Source: Pseudisothecium myosuroides (Eukaryota > Streptophyta > Bryopsida > Hypnales > Lembophyllaceae). From it: a stretch of 64,000 nucleotides of DNA. This document shows, piece after piece, positions 44,769-56,949 of the stretch. A program made the position numbers and the translations under genes. Positions within the stretch are counted from its first letter, which is position 1. Each line of letters begins with the position of its first letter. Under the pieces are notes generated by a model. The model saw nothing but the letters and a program-made list of their open reading frames with translations, did no database searches and was not told where the DNA came from. Location of the stretch: positions 622,501-686,500 of the forward strand of contig OX637291.1 in NCBI GenBank assembly GCA_951799445.1, given 5' to 3'.

Positions 44769-47700
44769 TTTTCTAATGCTTGTAAATTTTGCAAACTCTT
44801 TAATACAAGAAATTCTCAAGTTGAAGTTGAAGGTCTATAACCACAACTCTAAATATGGAGTGATGTGGAAATTTTCTATATATCATAATGTTCTACATTG
44901 TAATACACTACTATTTTGAAAATTTCAGATTTTTGAGCATGATGTGTACGTATTAATTGACATAAATTTTCTTCATATTTTCTTTGAAATCTAAGACATT
45001 AAAGGTTTTAGCATAGTTTGGACATTGTATGAATAAAATATTAATTTTCAAAGTGCTAAAAATAATTAATGGTAATCTGAAATTTTTACAAAACATTTTG
45101 AAAATTTAGAAGCATATATTAGACATGTGATTTCATCTCTGAAAAATATAACCAAAAAAAATCACTCAAAATTAGAGAAGAAGGAGAAGATACAAAGTGA
45201 AGAACTTCTAAGTTTGACCCCAAAGTCATAAGGTAGTGTATTCATGAAGCAACCCTTTAAGATCTGATTGGCCTTTTCAATGGATTTCAGATGCACAAAA
45301 GTATTTTGCATTATTTTTCACTTAAAGAAAAACAAATGCAAAATCTAACACAATTGGTTCCATATATTTTGGAGCATTTATGAGTTACTTATAAATTTCC
45401 AAAGAACTTTGCTATAGGCACCTATTCCTAATTGTAAGCCTTGCAAAACCCACCCACACGCAATTTGAGCAAAGATATGGATTTACCAAAGACAAGCATT
45501 GCGGCATGCAAAAAGTAACACACAAGATTCCAAAATGCAACCATTACTAAATCTAACCCCTAAACGTCTCAGGGGACCAAAAGTTTCATTACATAGTTTT
45601 AAGTCCAATTCAAAGTGTTGTAACTCTTGCATCCGAATTCAATAGAACATGTTCGCAAACTTGCGTTCTCTTTTCTAGTTTGTGTGGTAAAATTTTCAGA
45701 TCAATCCAAGATGTCTTGATTTTTTGGAAGCCAATCAAAGTTTGCAAGTTCAATTTGAGTTTACCAAACTACATTTGATGGCTACAACTTCGGGGGCTTG
45801 TATCTCCTTCATCCAATGTTTGTTTTTAATAAAAATTTGTCGGGTTATGTTCCCCTTGGAGTCTAGTTATTGTGGTAAAATTTTCATATCAATCCAAATT
45901 ATTTTGAATGTTTGCGAGCAATTTGAAGTTCAAAATCCCAAAAATTTTGGATTACAGTGAACCTTTGAGGGCTTGTTTCTTCTTCATACAATGTTTGTTT
46001 CCAATAAATTTTTTTGGAAAAGTTGCACATAATAGTTTAGTTTGTATGGTTAAAATTTCATATCAGTCCAAAAATTAAAGTTACGAGTGACTGAGAAGCA
46101 TTTTAGTTGAAGGAGGTTCAACCTTAAATGTGTTTCTTGCAAGTTTTCTTGCAAGAATTCGGTGGACACTTAGTTCCAAAGTGGACCCACGTTTGCTCTT
46201 ATTCCATCCATTGGCTAAGTATAAACCACTCTCTTCCGTCCTTGAAAGTAGCAATTTCAAGCCCAATCTCTAACAAATCTTAGTACGCTCTCACATTATC
46301 AACAGTCTATTTTAAAATCGCTTACTCTCCATTTCAGACGTTCTTGTAGGGACTTTTTGAAGGAGAGGGTCGCAATAAGAGCCCACTACTGTAGTGAGTC
46401 GTTTGGGAGTTAACTAAACAGAATTGGAGAGAATATTCAGAGAGCACCGACTCGCAAACATTCATCCCTAACAGACATCACGTATTTAATTAGTACGGAC
46501 GGAGTACATTAGTTCTTCGCGTCAACGCTATCGCACAGAGCCTCCATCGGAAATGCAGGGCTTCCGAATTCCGATCTCAACGGAAGAACTAGCAAACCGA
46601 GCACGGCCGCTCCTACCACGAAGAAAACAGATCAGCCCACTGGTGGTGCAAACGGAGGAAGACTCAAACCCTAATCTCTCGTTGTCGTGAATTCTCGTTC
46701 GATTTAGATCTAAGGTTTGAAGTGACCGGTTTCAATCTTTACTTAGGATGCGGCTAAGGATATCCGAGGCTGTCCTTCGCCGGGATTCTTGGATAAGCAG
46801 GGGTTCGTGGTTTTGCTGCAGGCCAGACACCATTTTGAGGGGCGAAGAGGATTCTTGGGACCGTGGATTTTAAATCTTTCAGTTCTGCTGTTGTCACTCA
46901 AGGCCTCAAGGGAACCCTGGATTCTAAAAATTGAACTTTCCGCCTTCATGTACAACAGCTATCTTGCCCGAGTACTCCTGGACAAGATCATCAAAACCCT
47001 AAAACACCGTTGCATGGTGCGACTGCACTACTCAACCTCGACTGTAGAAATCGGGTCTTAGGGTTGGTTGGTGATATGGTGTCTCGCCATGTCGTCTTGC
47101 TGCACCAGATTTACCTGTCCGCTCGTTGAGTCTCCACTGCCAGGTAAACCGAACTTTCAGAGCATGATATCCTTTCTCTGCAGCAAAGTTAATATTTGAA
47201 GCTGTTTGCATATGTTGAGAGTTGTGGGCGTTGTGGGTTCTCTTCCTGCTTGTAGGTTTACTCGATTGGGGAGGGAAGCTCAGATATTGGGGTTGTTCAT
47301 GTGCGATGTTGTGGTTTAGGTTTCTTGCTTTTTCGTGAGTTGTAATATCTGTTGCAGCTTTCTTGCTGGCTTTAGAAGAGTGTGCACGGGATTAGAGAAT
47401 CTTAGAGATTGATACTTTCACATTTGAGGTTTCCCCTGACTACGTTCCAGTCCAGTTTTCTGAAGCTGAAGTCATTTGAAGTTGTTGATGTTGATGTCAA
47501 GCGCTGCAGTTGTTCCTTCCTCCGTGCTTGGTGGCCTGAGAGTTCTTGAGCAGTGTGAAGAATCGAACAGACACAGACGCAAGGGAGCAGAAGGCCGTAA
47601 TTTGTTTGACTGAAGCTAAGTATTAAGGCTCCATACGTCGGTTGTGGTTGATGCAGGGAACTAGTGAGTGTTTTTTTCTCCCAGAACCCTGAGGGCTGAG

Positions 47701-48923
47701 CAATTTGGAGGGGGTTCCGAAAAGCAGGAGGAGATCGTTTTCAGTTAACGGGGAGCGGAAGGTCTCAAGACAGGGATTCATATGTGGAACTTTTGTGTGT
47801 GGACTGAATTGAACTTCTAGTCAATAAACTGGAAGCGGCAGACCTTGGAATTATTGGTGCTGAAGGCGGAGAAGGAGGTTTAAAATCAGACAAGCAATTG
47901 GACAGACTTGAGGATATTGCCAGTCATACATGATACTTTGTGTCTCTGCTGAAGTCGAGTTTTGTTGTGTTCATTGGACGTTGCTGATGTTGAGGTTGGG
48001 TTGGTGACCAAACTAGAATTTCTCTCCCTGCCTGGAGGTTTAGCAATTTGAAGAAGAGAACAAATTCAGTTGAAGGGAGCAGATTGATACTTATATGCTA
48101 TTTTTTCAACTTTTACTCAAGGTTTCAGACATTGCATGGATATGGAGGAGGAGCTCTTTTCAACTGGCTGGGGACATACACTTGAAAGGGGGCCGAAGAG
48201 TTGAGGAGATTCATTCATATACTTTTTCTGATTAAGAAGTTAGGTTTCTATCTGTGGTGTTACTCTGTTGTTGAAGAGGAACCGCTCGAAGTTTGTAGGC
48301 ACCGAGTCACAAGATGTCTGCATTAATGCACCTTTTATTGCATCATAGGCAACAAACGAGAAGCTATTTGGTGCTTGGAGTTGGTGCACGGGTGAGTGAG
48401 TGTTGACTTATGACCATACACCTGTTCTACGGAAGTAGTTGGATGACTTGTGACTTGTTTGAACTGAACTACCGTGGTCATGCTAGCAACTTATGTTTCC
48501 CATACATTTAGGTTCCTCGATAGCAGTATATTTGATCAATACTGTGTTACGCTTCTCCCAAACTGACAGGACGTGAACTTGGTTGGTTGGACGTTAAACA
48601 TTAAATATCAGTACCGATGACTACCTTATGCCCAAACTGCTACCAATTGAATGTGTTTTTTGACTGACTGTCGGGGATTTGTGTGACCAGGATGCCTGTG
48701 TGATCACAGTCTTGAAGTCTCCAAGGCTTGTACACCCATGTTTATTATTTGTCTCAGCCTCCCATGGAGGAAGGAACAGCGGATCAATTAGGTGTTCATC
48801 TTCATCAGTTTGGAGAAAACCCGATGCTTCAGGTATGCTTAATGTGGCCGCTCTCATGTACAGAAGCGGGTGCTTTTTGTCGCTCAGAAAGAACATGAAT
48901 GACATGTCCGAAGTATTTAACAG
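44769..48923. other. long region without a fixed gene; probable leader and introns of the PDF-motif gene in the right part
   Basis: 44769-46480 is AT-rich with an isolated AACCCCTAAACG word near 45553, like a TTAA-element end but without a partner. 46480-48900 has higher GC, AAACCCTAATC at about 46669 (telo-box) and several GT/AG candidates. No domain was found, and the OB-fold expected before a PDF motif was not seen. Confidence 0.35.
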
Positions 48924-49496
48924 TTGAATCAGGCGAAGTGCAGACAATTGAGCAAGATTGGAAGGAGTATTTTGCGGATCCTTTGCAGTGGTGGGACAAC
49001 AGACTTTACAAGGTATCACTAGAAATATATCTAAGGCTACCAATTAGTTGATGTTAGATATTTGTGAAAAGACATTGAGAGGTTATTTATTGCTTTGTAT
49101 AAGGTCTTGGGCACTTTGGTAAACAAGAAGCGTATTACATTTTGATTGGGTTTTGAATTTGAATTGAAGGCTAATTAGATCACTCCAATGCTTAAGGACA
49201 TGTGTTTCTTGATTGTTTTTTCATATTGGATCGTGGGTTGGATCGTGGGTTGTTGGTGTGTATAGATGAATCCCAAATCACCAGACTTTAAACACAAGGT
49301 GACAATGAAAGCGCTCTGGGTAGATGGTTGGTCAACCCCACCATGGGTGAAGGCGATGGTCAAATTGATGACTTTAAGCAAATTACCTTCTGGTGGTGGT
49401 TACCATACCAATGATTCTCTAAAGATTGTACAACCGAATAGGTATTGGCATGAGCATGAGTTATCTTCCTTTGTGACAAGAAATTGGTGCAATTGA
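48924..49496 (+). CDS. OSB-type PDF motif, last two exons (organellar ssDNA-binding family)
   Basis: Exon 48924-49012 ends DWKEYFADPLQWWDNRLYK; a GT-AG intron (49013-49265) follows; exon 49266-49496 continues MNPKSPDFKHKVTMKALWVD and STPPWV. Joined, this is a complete PDF motif (WW-DNR...NP..PDFKHK...ALW), known from plant OSB proteins that bind single-stranded DNA in mitochondria and plastids. Family members carry an OB-fold ahead of one to three PDF motifs; that part was not found upstream, so the gene is partial or its 5' exons are unresolved. A short tail follows the motif, then a stop at 49496. It lies 300 bp upstream of a PPR-DYW gene, same strand. Confidence 0.6.
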
Positions 49497-49797
49497 CTTG
49501 CTAGAGATGATGCTCACACATTGAAGGTGGGTATAATTTGTAATATGTAATATGTTTTGTTAGGTGTAGAGTGAAGTATTGTGCTTTTCAGCGGTATAAA
49601 GACTGCATACATGCATCCAAGTATTTTTAAATTGATGGAGCAAGATTTTTTCACAGTACAAAGTATGAAGGGTTTTCTTATGAAGTGTGTATGGCTGGGT
49701 CAGGTTACCCAAGGGTAAGTTTAGGAGGAGGAACACTTTGCCCGCTAGTGCGAAAGCGTCAAAGCAAGCAGTTCAAGTTAGTGGTGGGAGTACGCGC

Positions 49798-52206
49798 ATG
49801 CAAAGCGCAACGACCGCTAGTGAAGCAATTGATCTTTTGAAGAACCGACTACAACAGGGCATTGCAATAGACTCGTACTCCTATGTTGAAATTCTGAAGC
49901 GGTGCTTGAAGCAGGAAGACCTTCCGGCAGTAAAGCAGGTTCATGAGTGCACCATTGAGAGTGGCATGCAGCAGAATATATATGTGGCAACCAACCTATT
50001 GAGTGGATACATCAGATGTGGGAGACTGGAGGATGCATGCAGAGTGTTTGACGAACTTGCGAAGAAGGATGTTGTTACTTGGACCGTCATGATTGGAGGT
50101 TATGCTCAGCACAGTTGTGTGAAAGACGCCATGGAAGTTTTTCATCGCATGCGAAAGGAAGGTATGCAACCTAATGCAGTTACTTACTTGAGCATCCTGA
50201 AAGCCTGTGAGAGCCCATCAGCCTTGAAGTGGGTCGAGGAAGTTCATGGATATATCAGAGAGGGTGGGTTGGAATCAGATGTTCGTGTGGGGACTTCGCT
50301 CCTTAAAATATATGCAAAGTGTGGGATCATAGAGGAGGCAAGGAACACTTTTAATAAGTTGGCGAGTCGCGATGTGATTACCTGGAATGTGATGATTGGA
50401 GCATATGCCGACAGTGGTGATGGTGAGGAAGCATATCGACTTCTTCTCCAAATGAAACGGGAAGGCTTCAAACCAAACGCAATCAGTTATATGAGTATCC
50501 TGAATGAATGTGCAAGCGTAGGGGCTTTGGAGTGGGTCAGGGAGGTTCATAGCCATGCCCGTGAAGCCGGATTTGAGTCAGATGTGCGTGTGGGCACCGC
50601 GCTGGTGCACATGTATGCGAAGTGTGGCAGTATCGATGATGCGCGACTGGCTTTTGACAAGATGGAGGAACGGGACGTGGTTACTTGGAACGTGATGATT
50701 GGAGGACTTGCGCAACATGGCTGTGGGTTTGAAGCATATCGACTTCTTCTCCAAATGAAACGGGAAGGCTTCAAACCAAACGCAATCACTTATATGAGTA
50801 TCCTGAATGAATGTGCAAGCGTAGGGGCTTTGGAGTGGGTCAGGGAGGTTCATAGCCATGTCCGTGAAGCCGGATTTGAGTCAGATGTGCGTGTGGGCAC
50901 CGCGCTGGTGCACATGTATGCGAAGTGTGGCAGTATCGATGATGCGCGACTGGCTTTTGACAAGATGGAGGAACGGAATGTGATTACTTGGAACGTGATG
51001 ATTGGAGGACTTGCGCAACATGGCTGTGGGTCTGAAGCATATCGACTTCTTCTCCAAATGAAACGGGAAGGCTTCAAACCAAACGCAATCACTTATATGA
51101 GTATCCTGAATGCATGTTCAAGCGCAGGGGCTTTGGAGTGGGTCAGGGAGGTTCATAGCCATGTCCGTGAAGCCGGATTTGAGTCAGATGTGCGTGTGGG
51201 CAATGCGCTGGTTCACATGTATGCGAAGTGTGGCAGTATCGATGATGCGCGACTGGCTTTTGACAAGATGGAGGATCGTAATGTAAGCACATGGACCGCG
51301 ATGATTGGTGGACTTGCAGAGCATGGATGTGGGCATGAAGCCCTGGAAGTCTTTAAAACTATGATTGCAGACGGTGTGAAGCCCAATGAGATCACATTCG
51401 TTGCAGTGTTGTCAGCTTGTAGTCATTCAGGCCTTGTGGATGAGAGCCGCAGACATTTTTTGGCTATGACACAAGATTATGGCATCGAACCTAGTGTGGT
51501 GCTTTGTAACTGCCTGGTGGATGTTCTTGCGCGAGCAGGACACTTGGAGGAAGCAAAGCTCTTGATTGACAACATGCCGGTGGAACCAAATGCTGCAACT
51601 TGGGGAGCCTTGGTCGGTGCTTGTAGAACGTACGGCAATGTGGCGTTGGGCAAACTTGCCGCTTATGAGTGGCTCAAGTTGGAACCGAAGGATGCTTCTG
51701 CATACGTGCTTCTCTCGAATATCTATGCTGCAGCTGGCAAGTGGGAGGAGGTGTTGTGGGTGCGCACTATGATGCAGGAGAGAGGTATACGCAAGGAGTC
51801 AGGGCGTAGCTGGATTGAAGTTGATAACAAGGTCCATGACTTCGTCGTAGGGGATACTTCTCACTCAGAAGCGAAGGAGATCTATGTTGAGTTGAGGAGA
51901 TTGAGTGAGACAATTAAGGCCGAAGGCTACATTCCTGATACCCGGCTAGTGTTGCGGAACATTGAGGAGGAGGAGAAAGAACTTGCTCTTTGTTCCCATA
52001 GCGAGAAGTTGGCTATTGTTTACGGACTCTTGCGGACACCCCCTGGACATCCAATTCGGGTGTTCAAGAACCTTCGAGTGTGTTTAGACTGCCATACAGC
52101 AACCAAGTTTATCTCAAAGGTGACTGAACGAGATATTGTTGTGAGGGATGCCAATCGCTTTCACCACTTCCAAGATGGCGTGTGTTCTTGTGGTGATTAC
52201 TGGTGA
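49798..52206 (+). CDS. PLS-class PPR protein with E and DYW domains (organellar RNA editing factor)
   Basis: An intronless 802-codon frame from the first in-frame ATG (49798). The frame is open 37 codons further upstream without an ATG, so an upstream start or 5' exon is possible; no clear transit peptide is seen from this ATG. A run of P, L and S motifs fills the first two thirds (DVVTWTVMIGGYAQ, ALVHMYAKCGSIDDARLAFD), then E motifs (PNAATWGALVGACRTYGNV, YVLLSNIYAAAGKWEEVLWV) and a DYW domain. The DYW domain holds HSEKLA (deaminase-like HxE, E about residue 736), CLDC (zinc pair) and the terminal CSCGDYW. Such proteins bind organellar transcripts and convert C to U. All catalytic residues are present and no stop or shift occurs, so it looks functional. 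Three P-L-S triplets are nearly identical. Confidence 0.93.
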   Translation: MQSATTASEAIDLLKNRLQQGIAIDSYSYVEILKRCLKQEDLPAVKQVHECTIESGMQQNIYVATNLLSGYIRCGRLEDACRVFDELAKKDVVTWTVMIGGYAQHSCVKDAMEVFHRMRKEGMQPNAVTYLSILKACESPSALKWVEEVHGYIREGGLESDVRVGTSLLKIYAKCGIIEEARNTFNKLASRDVITWNVMIGAYADSGDGEEAYRLLLQMKREGFKPNAISYMSILNECASVGALEWVREVHSHAREAGFESDVRVGTALVHMYAKCGSIDDARLAFDKMEERDVVTWNVMIGGLAQHGCGFEAYRLLLQMKREGFKPNAITYMSILNECASVGALEWVREVHSHVREAGFESDVRVGTALVHMYAKCGSIDDARLAFDKMEERNVITWNVMIGGLAQHGCGSEAYRLLLQMKREGFKPNAITYMSILNACSSAGALEWVREVHSHVREAGFESDVRVGNALVHMYAKCGSIDDARLAFDKMEDRNVSTWTAMIGGLAEHGCGHEALEVFKTMIADGVKPNEITFVAVLSACSHSGLVDESRRHFLAMTQDYGIEPSVVLCNCLVDVLARAGHLEEAKLLIDNMPVEPNAATWGALVGACRTYGNVALGKLAAYEWLKLEPKDASAYVLLSNIYAAAGKWEEVLWVRTMMQERGIRKESGRSWIEVDNKVHDFVVGDTSHSEAKEIYVELRRLSETIKAEGYIPDTRLVLRNIEEEEKELALCSHSEKLAIVYGLLRTPPGHPIRVFKNLRVCLDCHTATKFISKVTERDIVVRDANRFHHFQDGVCSCGDYW
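50428..51285 (+). repeat. 303-bp in-frame tandem duplication in the PPR gene
   Basis: GAAGCATATCGACTTCTTCT recurs at 50428, 50731 and 51034, exactly 303 bp (101 codons) apart. Units 1 and 2 differ at five residues. Unit 3 differs more and diverges after about 51285, where the E region begins. Confidence 0.95.
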
Positions 52207-54003
52207 CTAGGTTGGCAATCTTGACCAATTGTTGGCTATCTTTTTTTTTGAATCTCTTGACCATGATTTTTGCATGCAATTGTAATTTGAAAATTTTCAT
52301 TGTAATTTGTCATCATTTGTGAACAGTTATTGTCTTGATCATTGATTGAAAACAATTGCATTGGTTGGAAATGACTCCAGGGAGGTATTTGTAGAGGTTG
52401 TTATCTTTGCATTTTCTTTAGCGATGGTTTTTGTGAAGTTGAAATCAAAGGTTGGCAAATTTTAGTTAGAATTGACCTAAGACCCCTCTCCGTCCATGCA
52501 ATATGCATCCTTTTGTTGGCAACTTCAAAATGTATTGAGAAGACTATTCCTAGAAAAAGTGTCTAAATGATTGTTTTGAAGTTCTTTGTTCAAGATGGCC
52601 ATGCTAGGAGTTATTTTTTCTTAGTAGCAAGGTCACTCTTGTTGCTATTGCAGTTGATGTGCTTATAAATAGGTAACTCAATTTTTTGTCCGTGCCTTGG
52701 TGTGAATTTTGGAAGTCAATGTTGAGGCTAGGTGATTATAATTAGTGAGATTTTATGTTAGTATGGCTTTGAGCTCAAAAGAAATAAATTGATTTTGATC
52801 TTGGATGTAAGTTTACTATAGTCAAAGTTTTGTGTTTACATGGTACTGTCTTTTCCTTCATTTCTTGCTCTTCTATGTGTTTGGTTGGATTTGTCTTAGT
52901 TGCAATAAGTGCCCCATATACACTTTAGTTTTGGAGGCACTTGTTGGAGAGATTTGGTGTGAGTTTTGGGCTTTTCAATTGTAATAGGGGATCCATGTTT
53001 AGGAATTATGGCTTGGTTGTTACTAAAGTGATTTTTTCTATTAGTGTGGGACACTAATTTACAAAAGACGCACTAGTTGTAATATATTTTCTTTCAAATT
53101 AGTGTGGTATGAAATACTGAGTGTGTTCTACTAATTCCTAGAAAATAAAATTAGTACTTGGCAAATCTATAACCTCTCTACAATCTATAGATGTTGTAAT
53201 TTCTTTAGTATTGTAGTTATAGAAAATAAATTGAGGTAAGGGATAAATCTATAACTTCTTTTAATTTTATTGTGATGCTAGTATTGCACACTTACTAATT
53301 GGATGAATCAATGGTGCTAAAATTAGAGCTAATATTACACGTGAACCTTTGTAACGTTCGTCATTGGAGTCAAATGGGCTTCTAAATGAAGTTACATGTA
53401 TTTGCAACTTCACATTTGGAAATTGTTCAATTAGGTATGTACACATCATAGCAAATTTTCAAGATAAATTAGGATTGTCTAATTACAAGATGTGTCAATA
53501 GAGAAGGTTGAAGTCATTGACTACCTTTAAAGTCAAAATTTGCTGACCAAGAAATTACTCTAGAATCTTAGCACTACAAATGACTAGAATGTATCTTTAG
53601 AAAAGGGCCGAGGACACCGGTTACCACTAAAGTCAAAATTACCAACTAACAAAGAAATTATTCTAGGTTCCTTTAAATTTGTATTGTTGTGGTGAAGTAT
53701 CGTTTTGTTTGTGATGTACATTGTAGGATTCATATTTGTTTCAAGATTTTCCGTGTTTCAATATTTTTTGACAATAAAGTATACATGGGTTTTAGGACTT
53801 GAAAATCCTAAAAACCATAAAAATTATAAGAGTGATAGATTAGCAAAATTGAATTTTAAACAGTAAATAATTTTTCAAATACTTGAAAGCCAACCACTAT
53901 AATTATACAGGTAATGTCTACCTTCATAATAAATTTTGGCCTCATTGGCTCATTACTCTAAAAGTTATCACATAGGACGTGTCAGACGTACAATGTATGA
54001 AGC
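52207..54003. other. 3' flank of the PPR gene, no gene seen
   Basis: AT-rich; no protein-like frame, no clear repeat. Confidence 0.5.
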
Positions 54004-54007
54004 TTAA

Positions 54008-54644
54008 CCCCTAAATGCCCAAGGCTTGTTTTGAGCTTCCTGGAATTTGCTCTAAATTGAACAAAATGACAACATTTTGATAAGTTCTATCAATTTTTTT
54101 TGAATTGTAACCGTACAAATTCAAACTAGACGTATTAGAGATCTCGTAGGAAAAGAAAACACAACAATATCACTTATAAAGTGAAAGATTATAACGTTTG
54201 ACCATGAGGGTGCTAAAACTGCAAAAATCTTTCAATCTTCTTTACACAAGTCAAATCTAAAAAGTTGGTGACCAAAAAAATATGAGGTTAAAGGGCCTAA
54301 CATGTATAACCCCAATCAATTTATGATTTCTTAAAATCTACTCTAGAATTTTTTTAAATGAATTTTGAATGTGATTTTTTCTCCAAGATCTAGTGTATTT
54401 GAGGCTCATTTCTAAGAGCTCTCAACACTACGGGAAGTCAAGATTGCACTAGGTACCCTTAAACAAAATCGTGAATAGAAAAATCACTATCATTTATTTT
54501 CAAGATCGGATTTGCAATGCTAAAACTAGACTTCAAGAAGAACTTTATAAAAATATAAACTACTAAAAATAGCAACTTGATTAGGCTTCATATAACCTTG
54601 AAGTTTTGCAAACACCAGATTCTGGTGCCTTGGGCAGTTAGGGG
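54008..54644. mobile_element. 637-bp TTAA-flanked element (type A), complete
   Basis: TTAA on both sides (54004-54007, 54645-54648). Ends CCCCTAAATGCCCAAGGC...GCCTTGGGCAGTTAGGGG. Internal sequence matches 1453-2150. No coding. Confidence 0.85.
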
Positions 54645-54987
54645 TTAAATAGTCCAAATGTTTTATGCAGTCATTTTTTCAACATACTTGTATAAGGACG
54701 TACATAAGAATCAGTTCATCTATATCCATTTGCAAAAATTGTACAAATATCTTTCATCAATAAAATGTAGATTTCAATATCATCATAATTGTAGTAGTAT
54801 CAATCTACAATGACTTTTTAGGAAAGAACAAACTTAATAGTAGTGCTGAAATATTTTAAAGTATGAAGAATAGGGCCCTCTGTCTAGTATATATTTAACC
54901 CATTAAAAAGACATTCATTAAAATGAGAAAAAATGGATTCTCATTTTAATTGTCTTTCTAAATTTAAAATGTAAAAGGGTTCATTAA

Positions 54988-55921
54988 TTACTAAAGGACC
55001 GTTGTCCCTTTGGGGGACAAATGGAATTTTGAGCAGGTACCTATTGGCTGAAATTTTGCCTTGATTTCTTGAAACTTTTTTTGAAGCTAGAAGAGCTGAT
55101 TAGCTTTGTTGGAATATTATTTTTTTCACAATCGGTGCCTGGAAACAACAATTATGATCAAATAAGCTCAAAACAGGAGACGGGGGTAGCCTAGGCAAAT
55201 AAAAAAAAATTCAAAAATTTGAATTTTTTTTTAATATTTTTTTTCTCGTACATAATACTTTTGTCTATCTGGAAAGCTTTGATTCATTTCATTTGGATTT
55301 GTTATGAGAAAGTTATGGACATTCTTGTATTTCGGGCAATTAGAGCATCTTCTTGAAAAAAAACACTTGTAGGATTCATTTCTGAATGCAATTTTTCAAA
55401 TTTTTCAATTTTTTTTTTTTTGCATGGTTTAGTTTACTTACTAGAACAATCTTACCATTGGTATTAGTGCATTTTAATTCCATCTAAAATATATGAATAT
55501 TTTAGATTTTCCTTCTATCTTGTACCTACTTCTACTTAATAATTTTTTTAAGACTGATAATTAATTTTTTTTAAATTTTTTTTCTCTAGACTCTCAACCC
55601 CATTATCCACTACAAACATTTAAAGCTCAAAACTCTGTAGTGCAGAAATTTTAAGTTAAAAATGTTTAAAGTCAAAAAATCTAGTCCCGCACTCCTGCAA
55701 TGTGCTGAAAAACTTGTTTTTTCCACTTTAAATGTAAATATTTTGCAATCTGCATCGTCAAAAATTCTGAAATTTTTCCCACACTTTTTTATACTAGTTA
55801 GGTGTAAGATACTATGGTAAGATGTGAAAAAAAAACAATTCTCAATTTTCTTTACTCTTTGCTATAGAAATGGCAGTTTTGAGTGTTTTCTGGCAGAAAA
55901 AAGGCCTCGGTCCTGTAGGGG
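54988..55921. mobile_element. 934-bp TTAA-flanked element (type B)
   Basis: TTAA at 54984-54987 and 55922-55925. Ends TTACTAAAGGACC...GGTCCTGTAGGGG. Shares TTTGCAATCTGCATCGTCAA and ATAGAAATGGCAGTTTTGAG blocks with the other type B copies. Confidence 0.75.
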
Positions 55922-55925
55922 TTAA

Positions 55926-56940
55926 ATTGAGACAATCAAGTAAATTGATACTATAATGTATGAAGCCCATTGGTTATTTTACTAAGTTCAAGTACTAATA
56001 GCAACAAGCATACATATTACAAAAGTATGACATTGGTATGCTGGGCCATTAGGAAGTATTTATAGTTTCCTACTGCCTAATACCGTAGGATGGTCTACTA
56101 CTTTTGCTAGTGGAGGATGCAAAAGAGCCCAAGGAGATTTATACAGAGACCATTCATTACATTCAAACAACCCTAAAACGGTTGAGACCAAAGTATAGCA
56201 ATGACACCACCCAGATTCATGTAGAGAATTTATAAATTTCTTGTTATAAAAAATATAAGTGAACCCAACATTGAAAAATGAAAAAAATGTTTACCATAAA
56301 AATACAATACATAAAATTGAGAGAAGGTCTTATTTGTTAAATTGAGACAAAATGGTCATTTTGAGATTTTCAACCCTAAAGTGCAAAGCCCTATGGAATT
56401 CATAGTAAGTTGTTGAACCCAACAATAACTAGAGCCCGAGTTTAGGCAACAATAGCAAGTTGTAAACGAGTTGCTTTAAAAGTTTTAGAATGAGGAAGTG
56501 TAATTACGTCGATAGATCAAAAGACAAGAAAAGTTCTTTCATATATATAATGAATTAGAGGGTATTTGAGAAATAGAAAAGAAAACAAATATACATTCAG
56601 TAAGCTCGAATTATTCGAGAAGTTAAATACACAAAGAGTATGACTGTAACTCTTGCTCAGAATATCATTTGAAATGAATGAATTATATATCGCTAAATTT
56701 TTAGAATCTTTGTAGAAACGAAGAGGCTTACTATTCAAAAAGCACTCTATTTTTGTAACTTCTTTCCATATTTTATTTACTTTGTTATTAATAGTAAAAG
56801 AGGCTCAGAAGTAGAGAGCTTTGAAAACTTGTCTTACTTGCCTAGGCATCGCTATTGGCTGTACAATTGCTCTTTGTTGCCTCAAATGCTTTTTGTTTCT
56901 CTCGGGTTCTAAAGATTTCTTCGTGTCAAGAAGGATATTG
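55926..56940. other. spacer, no gene seen
   Basis: AT-rich; short frames only. Confidence 0.4.
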
Positions 56941-56949
56941 CAGATAGTG

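Noticed and set aside
50244..51395. Series of minus-strand frames with repeated sequence
   Set aside because: Antisense shadows of the three near-identical PPR units.
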